A DNA stretch of 40,409 nucleotides from Myxococcota bacterium (lineage in GTDB: Bacteria > Myxococcota_A > Polyangia > Polyangiales > JANWZI01). Below are positions 1 to 8,482 of this stretch, one piece after another (the stretch's first letter is position 1; every line of letters starts with the position of its first letter). The position numbers were made by a program, and so were the translations under genes. A model generated the notes under the pieces. The model was not told where the DNA came from and searched no databases. It saw nothing but the letters and a program-made list of their open reading frames with translations. The stretch lies in assembly GCA_025054695.1 (NCBI GenBank), contig JANWZI010000027.1, positions 1-40,409 on the forward strand, read 5' to 3'.

Positions 1-297
1 GACGACGAACCAGTCTTCGACGACGCCGCGTCGCGGCAAGACCCGCCGCGGATCCACCTCGATGCGGCCGCTGATGTATCCGACCGTCGTCTCGGCGAGC
101 TCGGCGAGCAGCACGACCGCATCGGATGCGTGGAGCAGCGCCTCGACGTCGTCCGCGAGCACGCGCTCGAAATCGCGGTAGGCGTACAGCTCCGCGAGCT
201 CCGCCGGCATGACGGAGTCGCGATGCGTGACGTAGAGAGCCCGGTGCAAGGCGAGCACCGTGTCGCGGTCGGCCGGCGTGGCTCGACGCACGCGCAC
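1..297 (-). CDS. GNAT-family N-acetyltransferase, N-terminal part (cut by window edge)
   Basis: The first 99 residues of a probable acetyl-CoA-dependent N-acetyltransferase are visible; the C-terminal part lies outside the window. The frame starts at GTG 297, ten bases after the hisG stop, and stays open to base 1. It begins MRVRRATPADRD, the usual first strand and helix of the GNAT fold. It continues through a strand reading TVGYISGRIE and reaches RRGVVEDWFVV, which matches the 'V.W.V.P..RG.GIG' strand just before the acetyl-CoA loop. The loop itself is outside. In many relatives hisD follows hisG, but this reading frame does not resemble histidinol dehydrogenase. The substrate cannot be told. 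It is probably cotranscribed with hisG. Confidence 0.75.
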   Translation of the reverse strand, partial: MRVRRATPADRDTVLALHRALYVTHRDSVMPAELAELYAYRDFERVLADDVEALLHASDAVVLLAELAETTVGYISGRIEVDPRRVLPRRGVVEDWFVV

Positions 298-307
298 GGC
301 GGATCGT

Positions 308-956
308 TCAGCGCGCGCCGTCACGCAGGCTCTCCAGCAGCCGGCGCAGCGCCGCCGCGCGCAGCTTCATCGCAACGCGATTCGCGATGACGACCGCGCT
401 CACCTCGAGGATGGTCTCGCGCTCCACGAGGCCATTGCGGCGCAGCGTCTCGCCCGTCTCGACCAAGTCCACGATCAGGTCGCACAGCCCCGCCGACGGC
501 GCCAGCTCGACCGCGCCGCGCAGCTCGATCACGTCGACGCGACGCCCGCTGCGGCGAAAGTGCGCGGCCGTCAACGACGGGTAGCGCGTCGCCACCCGCA
601 CGGGGCGGTCCGTCGGCAGCCGCAGGTCGGGAGCACCGGCGACGACGAGCCTGCAGCGGCCGATGCCCAGCTCGAGCGGCGCGAACACGTCCTGGCCCTG
701 CTCGAGGAGCACGTCGCGGCCCACGACCCCCGCATCGGCCGCTCCCTGTGCGACGTACACGGGCACGTCATCGGGCTTGACGAAAAGCAGGCGCAGCGCG
801 TCGGAGACGTCGCGCAGCAAGCTGCGATCCGACTCGTCCAACATCTCCGAGGGCACGCCGAGGCGCCGGAGTCGAGGCTCGAGCGCCCGCAGCAGCCTGC
901 CCTTGGGCAGCGCCATCACCAGCGGCCGGCCGCCGCGCCGGCCGCCGCTCTCGGGC

Positions 957-964
<8 letters not shown>
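308..964 (-). CDS. hisG: ATP phosphoribosyltransferase, short form (HisG-S)
   Basis: Catalyses the first step of histidine synthesis, joining ATP and PRPP to give phosphoribosyl-ATP in the cytoplasm. The 218-residue product has the family signature ALPKGRLL at residues 18-25, [13 protein letters not shown] in the middle, and the PRPP-binding loop [15 protein letters not shown] near residue 165. It lacks the C-terminal regulatory (ACT-like) domain of the ~300-residue long form. By family knowledge, short HisG needs the HisZ partner, which is not in this window. The GTG start at 964 overlaps the murA stop by eight bases and follows a GAGGG sequence, implying translational coupling. An ATG at 916, just before ALPKG, is an alternative start but has no ribosome binding site. 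Confidence 0.93.
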
Positions 965-2222
<1,258 letters not shown>

Positions 2223-2228
2223 GGCGTG

Positions 2229-2232
2229 CCTC
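2229..2232 (-). promoter_or_regulatory. Ribosome binding site fixing the murA start
   Basis: GAGG on the minus strand, six bases before GTG 2222. It supports the internal GTG over the longer open frame beginning at 2312. Confidence 0.6.
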
Positions 2233-2313
2233 GTACCCGTCCGGACCCGGTCGCACAAGCGGTTGCGGAGGTAGGGCTGCAGCCGGTTGGGGCCGTTTCG
2301 GGGCCCGGACACG

Positions 2314-2542
2314 GGCTCGGGTTCGGGCTCGGTCTGACGGCGCCGGCCCGTGTGGTTGATCGCGCCTTCGACTCGGACTCGGGCTCCGGTTCGGGCTCGG
2401 TCTCGGACTCGGACTCGGTCTCGGACTCGGCCTCGGATTCGCTCTCGGCTCGGTCTCGGTCTTGGACTCGGACTCGGACTCGGTCTCGGTCTCGGGCTCG
2501 GGCTCGGACTGGGCCTCGGTTTCGGATTCGGACTCGGAGTCT
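2314..2542. repeat. CTCGGN hexamer array, locus A (murA / Uma2 divergent gap)
   Basis: About 30 imperfect CTCGGN units on the plus strand, in two blocks (2314-2335 and 2370-2542). The first five bases are mostly kept and the sixth varies. Some units change C1 to T. All three frames are partly open through it (Leu-Gly, Ser-Xaa and Arg-Xaa dipeptides), which is a consequence of the six-base period and not evidence of coding. It fills most of the 427-bp gap between the divergent murA and Uma2-type genes. Any murA or Uma2 promoter must lie in its flanks or inside it; I see no clear one. Confidence 0.9.
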
Positions 2543-2649
2543 CTGAACCGGTCGCGGACCCGAACTCGATCGGAGACTGGGGTGGCTAGCAAGCCGTGTG
2601 CGAGACTCACGAAGCCCTGGGCCGCGCGGCGGCGTGTTAGGGTTGCAGG

Positions 2650-3216
2650 ATGGTGCTCCCGGCGCCGGTCAAGACCACGGCGAGCTACGACGACCTGCGT
2701 GCGTTGCCGCCGCATCTCGTCGGCCAGATCATCGACGGAGAGCTGTACGCTCTGCCACGACCAGCCACCGCGCACGCATTGGCCGCCAGTGCACTCGCCT
2801 CGGACCTGTTCGACGCGTTTCACCGCGGCCGGCGTGGCCCGGGCGGCTGGATCGTCCTCGTCGAGCCCGAATTGCATCTCGACCGCGACGTTCTCGTACC
2901 CGACCTGGCCGCCTGGCGCCGCACGCGCATGCCAACACTACCCGAGGCACCCGCGCTCGAGCTCGCGCCCGACTGGTGCTGCGAAGTGCTCTCTCCCTCG
3001 ACGCGCGCGCTCGACCGCGTGCTCAAGCTGCGCGTCTACGCACGGCATCGCGTCCCCCATCTGTGGTACGTGGATCCCGAGGCTCGTTCGGTCGAGGTGT
3101 TGCGCCTGGAGGGCGCGCACTACGCGCTCGTCGCAGCCCACGTCGACGACGAGCGCGTCAGCGCCGAGCCGTTCAACGCCGTCGAGCTGGAGTTGGCTCC
3201 TCTCTGGGCTCGCTGA
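2650..3216 (+). CDS. Uma2 family (DUF820) restriction-endonuclease-fold protein
   Basis: A 188-residue protein of the Uma2 family, which has a PD-(D/E)xK nuclease-like fold; its biological role is not established in the family. The likely active-site set is visible: Asp85 in VPDLAAW, Glu112 in EVLSPST, and Lys126 in the helix before YARHRVPHLWYVDPE. The family hallmark SPST..D...K...Y..H.VP.YW.VDP is complete. The N-terminal YDDLRALP and IIDGELY segments also match. The ATG at 2650 follows a purine-rich AGGGTTGCAGG. It is a single copy here, with no partner gene or transposase. Uma2 genes are patchily distributed and often thought to move between genomes, but base composition here does not set it apart. 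Confidence 0.85.
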   Translation: MVLPAPVKTTASYDDLRALPPHLVGQIIDGELYALPRPATAHALAASALASDLFDAFHRGRRGPGGWIVLVEPELHLDRDVLVPDLAAWRRTRMPTLPEAPALELAPDWCCEVLSPSTRALDRVLKLRVYARHRVPHLWYVDPEARSVEVLRLEGAHYALVAAHVDDERVSAEPFNAVELELAPLWAR

Positions 3217-3239
3217 CGGCTCACCGCGCTTGCCTACGC

Positions 3240-3256
3240 GGACTCGGACTCGGACC
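3240..3256. repeat. Short CTCGGA remnant
   Basis: Two perfect CTCGGA units and a partial one lie in the 132-bp gap between the Uma2-type gene and the lactone oxidase. They have the same core as the large arrays, so this may be a seed or a decayed copy. Confidence 0.5.
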
Positions 3257-3348
3257 GACGGCGGCGGTTGGCATTCGCGCAGCGCTGCCATGTCGAGCGC
3301 GACGGCCGCCACGACGCTCTGCTATGCACACATACCCGTCGGTCACCC

Positions 3349-4644
3349 ATGCGTCGAGAGCGCTTCCGCAACTGGGCAGGCACGGTCGAGGCGGCGCCCC
3401 GGCAGTGGCTCAGGCCCATCGACGAGCGTGAGTTGTCGGAGCAGATCGCGCGAGCGGCCGCGGCGGGCCAGCGGGTCAAGGCCGTCGGTTCGGGACATTC
3501 CTGGAACGACATCGCGGCGGGCGACGACGTCCTCGTTTCGGTCGATCGCCTCGCGCGCCTCGAGCAGGTCGATCGGGAGCGAGGCACGATCCTCGTCGGC
3601 GCGGGTCTGAAGCTGCGGCATTTGAACGACCAGATCGCCGCCCTCGATCTCGCGCTGCCCATCGTGGGCTCGATCGCGGAGCAGACGCTCGCAGGGGTCG
3701 TATCGACGGCGACACACGGCTCGAGCCTGCGTCACGGCAACCTCTCCTCGCTGGTCGTCGGGGTTCGGCTCGTCGACGGCGAGGGGAGATTGCACCGCAT
3801 CGACGAGCGGGATCCTCGACTGCCGGCGGTGCGCGTCGGCCTGGGCGCGCTCGGCATCCTGACCGCGATCGAGCTGCGCGTGGAGCGCGGTTTCCGTTTG
3901 ACCGAGACCGTCGAGGCGATGCGCTTCGACCACGCCTGCGCGCGCCTGGTCGAGATCGCGCGCAGCGCCGAGTACGTCAAGCTCTGGTGGCTGCCGTCGT
4001 CGCGACGGCTGCTCGTCTATCGACACGAGCGCACGAACCGGCCGGCGAACGTCGGCCGTCGCGCCCGCTGGATCGAGCAGCGGTTGATGCACGACGTCCT
4101 GTTCGAAGCCCTGCTGCGTCTCGGAGGCCGCTTCCCGCCACTCGTCGCGCCCGTCGGCCGACTGGTTACGGAGGCCTTCGCGCGTGTCCGCCCGCGCACG
4201 GACCGTGCCGATCGCGCCTTGCGTGTGCCGATGCCGCCCGTGCATCGGGAAACGGAGTACTCGGTCGCGCTCGAACGAGGCGCCGAGCTGCTCGAGGGAA
4301 CCCGACGGCTCATCGAGCGGTTGCGGCTGCGCGTCGACTTTCCGGTCGAGGTGCGCTTCGGGCCCGCCGACGACGCGTGGCTCAGCCCTTCGTACGGGCG
4401 CGACAGTTGCCACGTCGGTGCGTACATGGCCCGGGCACCCGGGGCGCAGGCCTACTTCGACGGCTTCGAGGAGCTCGCGCGCTCACTCGAGGGCCGACCG
4501 CACTGGGGCAAGGAGCACCGCGCCGAACCAACCGTGCTGCGGAAGATCTACCCGCGCTTCGACGACTGGGTCGCGGTACGCAGGCAGCTCGATCCACACG
4601 GTCGCTTCCGCAATGCGTGGCTCGACCGGACGGTGGGAACATGA
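3349..4644 (+). CDS. FAD-linked sugar-1,4-lactone oxidase (D-arabinono-lactone oxidase / GULO-like)
   Basis: A 431-residue flavoprotein oxidase or dehydrogenase of the aldonolactone/alditol oxidase group. The N-terminal FAD-binding domain (VAO type) shows VGSGHSW at residues 46-52; His50 is the position that carries covalent FAD in related enzymes. It continues with VGAGLKLRHLN, GSIAEQTLAGVVSTATHGSS and GLGALGILTAIELRV. The C-terminal ALO domain ends with HWGKEH at 385-390 and YPRFDDWVAVRRQLDP, both hallmarks of the family. Substrate (arabinonolactone, gulonolactone or an alditol) cannot be told from sequence. The frame is open to 3268, but the 27 extra residues are unlike the family, so I take ATG 3349. 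No signal peptide is visible, suggesting a cytoplasmic or peripheral enzyme. Confidence 0.88.
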   Translation: MRRERFRNWAGTVEAAPRQWLRPIDERELSEQIARAAAAGQRVKAVGSGHSWNDIAAGDDVLVSVDRLARLEQVDRERGTILVGAGLKLRHLNDQIAALDLALPIVGSIAEQTLAGVVSTATHGSSLRHGNLSSLVVGVRLVDGEGRLHRIDERDPRLPAVRVGLGALGILTAIELRVERGFRLTETVEAMRFDHACARLVEIARSAEYVKLWWLPSSRRLLVYRHERTNRPANVGRRARWIEQRLMHDVLFEALLRLGGRFPPLVAPVGRLVTEAFARVRPRTDRADRALRVPMPPVHRETEYSVALERGAELLEGTRRLIERLRLRVDFPVEVRFGPADDAWLSPSYGRDSCHVGAYMARAPGAQAYFDGFEELARSLEGRPHWGKEHRAEPTVLRKIYPRFDDWVAVRRQLDPHGRFRNAWLDRTVGT

Positions 4645-4675
4645 CAGTGACCCGGTACGTTTTCGCTGCGCCCTG

Positions 4676-4901
4676 ATTCGGCCTCGGGCTCCGACTCGGG
4701 CTCCGACTCGGACTCACTCTCGGCCTCGGGGTCGGACTCGGACTTGGACTCGGACTCGGGCTCGGTCTCGGACTCAGTCTCGGCCTCGGCCTCGGGCTCA
4801 GTCTCGGACTCGGGCTCGGACTCGGTCTCGGGCTCGGTCTCGGTCTCGGGCTCGGTCTCGGCTTCGGACTCGGTCTCGGACTCGGACTGCGACTCGGACG
4901 C
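4676..4901. repeat. CTCGGN hexamer array, locus B (convergent gap)
   Basis: About 37 continuous imperfect CTCGGN units on the plus strand, the longest single array here. All four bases occur at the sixth position. It fills the 318-bp convergent gap between the lactone oxidase and the polyphosphate glucokinase. No conventional hairpin terminator is visible in the gap. Confidence 0.92.
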
Positions 4902-4962
4902 GAAGTCTCACGCGCTGGCAGGGCCCCCGCGCCGCGGTCACTTGGATGCCCGATCGCCGTCC

Positions 4963-5823
4963 TCAATCACGCCAGAGCGCGAGGCCTCCGGTCAGACCGG
5001 CCGCGTTGTCGACGATGCGAACCGTGTCCGGCAGCTCGCCCTTGATCTTTTTCGCGTTGCCGCCGCCGAGGTACAGCACGCGCCAGTTGAAAATGGGTGC
5101 GAGCGTGTCGATGACTTCGCGCACGCGGCGGCTCCATTTCTTTCGGCCGATGCGCTTCAGCGTCCTGTCGTCGACGTAATCCTCGTAGCTGCCCTTGCGC
5201 CCGAAGGGGAGATGACCGAGCTCGAGGTTGGGCACGAGCTTGCCGTCGACGAAAAGGGCCGAGCCGAGCCCCGTGCCGAGCGTCAGCACCATCTCGACAC
5301 CTTGACCTTCGATCACGCCGAGCCCCTGCACGTCCGCGTCGTTGGCAACGCGCGTCGGCCGTTGGGTCAGCCGCTCGACGGCGGCGCGCAGATCGAACCC
5401 GTTCCAGTCGCCGTCGAGGTTCGGCGCGGTGCGCACCACGCCGTCGACGACGACGCCGGGAAAGCCTACCGAGACGCGTTCGAAAGGCTCGGCATTCATC
5501 CGCACCAGCTCGGCGAGCACCGAAACGACGGCCTCGGGCGTCGCCGGCCGCGGGGTCTCGATGCGTTGACGGTCGGTCAACGGGCGGCCCGTCGCATCGA
5601 GCACCATGGACTTGAGCCCACTGCCCCCAATGTCGAGGCACAGGGTGCGCGGCGTGGCCGGGGCGGACTTCGACGCGCACGTGGGACCCGTCGCGACGGT
5701 CGCGCCCGCCGGGGGGCCGTCCCGACGCACCGCGCGCGTCTGGCGGACCCTCGGGCCCAACCGCTGGAACTGGCTTCGGACCCGCGCCGTTGTGCGTGTC
5801 GCTTTCGTTCTGCGTGCCGCCAT
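4963..5823 (-). CDS. ppgK: Polyphosphate glucokinase (ROK family) with a basic N-terminal tail
   Basis: Phosphorylates glucose, using inorganic polyphosphate (often also ATP) as donor. The 286-residue protein shows the ROK phosphate loop LCLDIGGSGLK (residues 61-71), GFPGVV, PNLDGDWNGFDLR, and VANDADVQGLG with the catalytic Asp. It continues with LTLGTGLGSALFVDGKLVPN and LELGHLPFG. It lacks the zinc-binding CxCGxxGC motif of most ROK kinases, which fits PpgK. ATG 5823 is preceded by GGAGG at eight bases, so a tail of about 60 residues before the catalytic domain is probably translated. Residues 1-34 contain 12 Arg/Lys. The open frame extends to 6480, but that part is antisense to the OPT gene. 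Divergent from the transporter, with starts 70 bp apart. Confidence 0.85.
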   Translation of the reverse strand: MAARRTKATRTTARVRSQFQRLGPRVRQTRAVRRDGPPAGATVATGPTCASKSAPATPRTLCLDIGGSGLKSMVLDATGRPLTDRQRIETPRPATPEAVVSVLAELVRMNAEPFERVSVGFPGVVVDGVVRTAPNLDGDWNGFDLRAAVERLTQRPTRVANDADVQGLGVIEGQGVEMVLTLGTGLGSALFVDGKLVPNLELGHLPFGRKGSYEDYVDDRTLKRIGRKKWSRRVREVIDTLAPIFNWRVLYLGGGNAKKIKGELPDTVRIVDNAAGLTGGLALWRD

Positions 5824-5831
5824 CGTCCGAG

Positions 5832-5836
5832 CCTCC
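5832..5836 (-). promoter_or_regulatory. Ribosome binding site fixing the ppgK start
   Basis: GGAGG on the minus strand, eight bases before ATG 5823. It argues that the basic N-terminal tail is part of the protein. Confidence 0.6.
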
Positions 5837-5893
5837 GCCGCGTAGACGCTACCACGTGACCGCCACGGTCGGTCCGTGCTAGTCGCGGCGGCC

Positions 5894-8353
5894 ATGAGCG
5901 AGCCGGCCGCCCCTGCCACCCCTGCCGATGCCGTTCCTGCCCGGGCTTCCACGCCGCCGGCCGCGACGGCGCGCTTCGAGCCGTTCGTGCCCGCATCGGT
6001 CGTGATGCGCGAGCTGACGAGTCGGGCCGTCATCCTCGGCGCGCTGCTCGGAATCGTGTTCGCAGCCTCGAGCGTGTACCTGGGCCTGAAGGTCGGCCTG
6101 ACCGTGTCGGCCTCGATTCCCATCGCGGTGCTCGCGATCACGCTGTTCCGCTGGCTCGGTCGATTGCCCGCCGTGGGGCGCGCGTTCCGCGGCGCGACGA
6201 TCCTCGAGAACAACATCGTGCAGACGACGGGGTCCGCCGGCGAGTCCATCGCCGCGGGCGTCGCGTTCACGCTCCCGTCCCTGCTGCTGATGGGATTCGA
6301 GATGGAGCTCGGCCGCATCTTGCTCGTGGCCGTGCTCGGCGGGCTCATCGGCGTGCTCATGATGATCCCGCTGCGCCGCGGGCTCATCGTCGAGGAGCAC
6401 GGCCGGCTCGCGTATCCCGAGGGAACCGCCTGCGCGGACGTGCTGATCGTCGGCGAGCAAGGCGGCACGAACGCGCGCACCGTCTTCCTCGGCTTCTTCG
6501 TCGGCGGCGGCTACGCGATTGCCAACCTCATCCTTCGCCTCTGGTCGGACGTCTCGGCGTTCGCCGTCGATTTTTGGGGGCGCCTCAAGGGCGCGACCGT
6601 GGGCTTCGAGGTCAGCCCGCCCATGCTCGGCGTGGGCTACATCATCGGTCCGCGCGTCGCCTCGAACATGCTCGCGGGCGGTCTGCTCGCCTTCGTGGTG
6701 CTCATTCCGCTGATCCGCTTCTTCGGCGACGGGCTGACCACGCCGATGTACCCGGAAACCGCGAAGACCATCGCGGAGATGAGCTCCGGCGAGATCCGCA
6801 ACGCGTACGTCCTGTACATCGGCGCCGGGGCCGTCGCCACGGGTGGATTCGTCGCGCTCGTGCGCGCGATTCCGACGATCGCGTCGGCGTTCCGCGGCGG
6901 CATGCGCAACCTGCGCGCGCGCCGCGAGGCGGCCCCGACGGCCGCCTCCGACGTGCCGCGCACCGATCGCGATCTGTCGATGCGCGTGGTCGTCGGCGGG
7001 AGCCTCGCGCTCGCCGTGGCCATCTGGCTCGCGCCGGTGCTCGACATCAATCTGCTGTCGGCCGCGCTCATCGTTTTGTTCGGCTTTTTCTTCGTCACCG
7101 TGTCGAGCCGGATCACCGGACAGATCGGCTCCTCGAGCAATCCCATTTCCGGGATGACAGTCGCCACGTTGCTGCTGACGTGCGGCCTGTTCGTGCTCGC
7201 CGGTTGGACGGGCGTCTCGTACAAGGCCATGGCGCTGACGACCGCCGCGCTCGTCTGTGTCGCGGCCAGCAACGGCGGCACGATCTCGCAGGACCTCAAG
7301 ACGGGCTTTCTCGTCGGCGGTACGCCGCGCGCGCAACAGATCGCGATTCTCTTCGGCGTGGTCAGCTCCGCGCTCGTCATCGGCTTCGTGCTGCGTCTGC
7401 TCGACGCCTCGCACGCGACGTTTCGGCCCGTCGACTATCCCGACTACCGCGTCGAGCTCGCTTCGGACGCACCGCGCGAGCGAGGCCCGGACGGAGGTCA
7501 GTACGCGGTCCACTTCGTACGCGAAGAGACTGCCCCGGTGCCGCGGGGCAAATATTTGGCGACCGACGATGGACGGCTCGCATTTCTCGTCGATCCGGGC
7601 GTTTGCGGCACCTATCCGTATCGACTCGCCCCCGCCGACTTCGAAGGGGCCGACCGCGCGCGCCTGCTGCCCCCGGCCGACGCGCCGACCGAGCTCGGGC
7701 TCGACCGCAGGCCGTATCGGGTCGTCACGCTCGCCGAGGCGACCGAACGCGACGGCGTGCGTGTGCCTGCCGGCCGCTACCTCGTCGATGCCGACGGGCG
7801 CATCGCGTACGTCGCGAGCGACCTGTGGAAGTTCGATGCGCCCAAGGCGCAGCTGTTCCGCCTCATCATCGACGGCACGCTCGGCGGGCAGCTGCCCTGG
7901 GGGCTCGTGCTCGTCGGCGTTTTCCTCGCGCTGCTGCTCGAGCTCATCGGCATCGCCTCGCTTCCGTTCGCCGTGGGTCTGTACCTGCCCATCTACACGT
8001 CGGGCGCGATCTTCGTCGGCGGTCTGGTCCGCTGGCTCGTCGACCGGCGTCGCGGCCCCGACGCCGAAGGGTCAGCCGAGATGTCTCCAGGCGTGCTGAC
8101 TGCATCGGGTCTCATCGCCGGCGGCGCCATCGCCGGCGTCGTCCAGGCGGTGGTGGCCTACAACGAGTGGGAGCGCCACCTGAGCCTGGGCGATCGGCTC
8201 GCGCCGTTCGCGGGCTCCCCCGACCACCCCGTGCTCTCTTGGTTCGCGCGTCTGGTCACCGATCACACCATATGGCCGCTCGTGCCGTTCCTGATCATGG
8301 CGGCGTGGCTGTACCGGATGGGCGTGCGGCGGCCTGCGCAGCCGCATCGCTGA
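5894..8353 (+). CDS. OPT-family oligopeptide transporter with an inserted soluble domain
   Basis: An 819-residue inner-membrane transporter of the OPT superfamily (peptides or metal chelates; substrate not predictable). Family features are clear. They include YLGLKVGLTVSASIPIAV in the first helices, ILENNIVQTTGSAGESIAAG, a GRLAYPEGTACADVL loop, SSSNPISGMT, and SNGGTISQDLKTGFLVGGTP. A run of more than a dozen hydrophobic helices spans the protein. Bacterial members are usually about 600-700 residues. The excess here is a hydrophilic block at about residues 505-650 between two helices. It contains two similar hairpin-like segments, around 549-569 (VPRGKYLATDDGRLAFLVD) and 624-644 (VPAGRYLVDADGRIAYVAS). 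The frame is open from 5876, but ATG 5894 gives a natural Ala/Pro-rich start. It is convergent with the PilZ-AMIN gene. Confidence 0.92.
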   Translation: MSEPAAPATPADAVPARASTPPAATARFEPFVPASVVMRELTSRAVILGALLGIVFAASSVYLGLKVGLTVSASIPIAVLAITLFRWLGRLPAVGRAFRGATILENNIVQTTGSAGESIAAGVAFTLPSLLLMGFEMELGRILLVAVLGGLIGVLMMIPLRRGLIVEEHGRLAYPEGTACADVLIVGEQGGTNARTVFLGFFVGGGYAIANLILRLWSDVSAFAVDFWGRLKGATVGFEVSPPMLGVGYIIGPRVASNMLAGGLLAFVVLIPLIRFFGDGLTTPMYPETAKTIAEMSSGEIRNAYVLYIGAGAVATGGFVALVRAIPTIASAFRGGMRNLRARREAAPTAASDVPRTDRDLSMRVVVGGSLALAVAIWLAPVLDINLLSAALIVLFGFFFVTVSSRITGQIGSSSNPISGMTVATLLLTCGLFVLAGWTGVSYKAMALTTAALVCVAASNGGTISQDLKTGFLVGGTPRAQQIAILFGVVSSALVIGFVLRLLDASHATFRPVDYPDYRVELASDAPRERGPDGGQYAVHFVREETAPVPRGKYLATDDGRLAFLVDPGVCGTYPYRLAPADFEGADRARLLPPADAPTELGLDRRPYRVVTLAEATERDGVRVPAGRYLVDADGRIAYVASDLWKFDAPKAQLFRLIIDGTLGGQLPWGLVLVGVFLALLLELIGIASLPFAVGLYLPIYTSGAIFVGGLVRWLVDRRRGPDAEGSAEMSPGVLTASGLIAGGAIAGVVQAVVAYNEWERHLSLGDRLAPFAGSPDHPVLSWFARLVTDHTIWPLVPFLIMAAWLYRMGVRRPAQPHR

Positions 8354-8381
8354 CGACAGCCGGCGGAGCGGGGCGCCGCGC

Positions 8382-8447
8382 GACTCGGGCTCGGGGTCGC
8401 GCTCGGACTCCGACTCGGTCTCGGGCGCGGGCTCGGATTCGGGCTCG
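8382..8447. repeat. CTCGGN hexamer array, locus C (convergent gap)
   Basis: About 11 imperfect CTCGGN units on the plus strand, in the 129-bp convergent gap between the OPT transporter and the PilZ-AMIN gene. It is shorter and more degenerate than locus B. Confidence 0.8.
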
Positions 8448-8482
8448 AAAGCTCGCTCGATGCCTTTCGCACTGCACGGCGT

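Noticed and set aside
1-297. hisD fragment after hisG
   Set aside because: The translated 99 residues show a GNAT N-terminus and none of the histidinol dehydrogenase motifs.
2314-2542. Ser-Asp, Leu-Gly and Arg-Xaa dipeptide ORFs through the hexamer arrays, resembling serine-aspartate repeat adhesins
   Set aside because: The six-base period keeps several frames open on both strands at once. The ORFs lack signal peptides, anchors and conserved domains, and mostly run into antisense of real genes. Only array H joins a plausible gene in frame.
4676-4901. CRISPR array
   Set aside because: The repeat unit is six bases with no spacers of regular length, and no cas genes are present.
4963-6480. 505-residue reading for the glucokinase gene
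   Set aside because: The upstream part is antisense to the start of the OPT transporter, and a good ribosome binding site marks ATG 5823.
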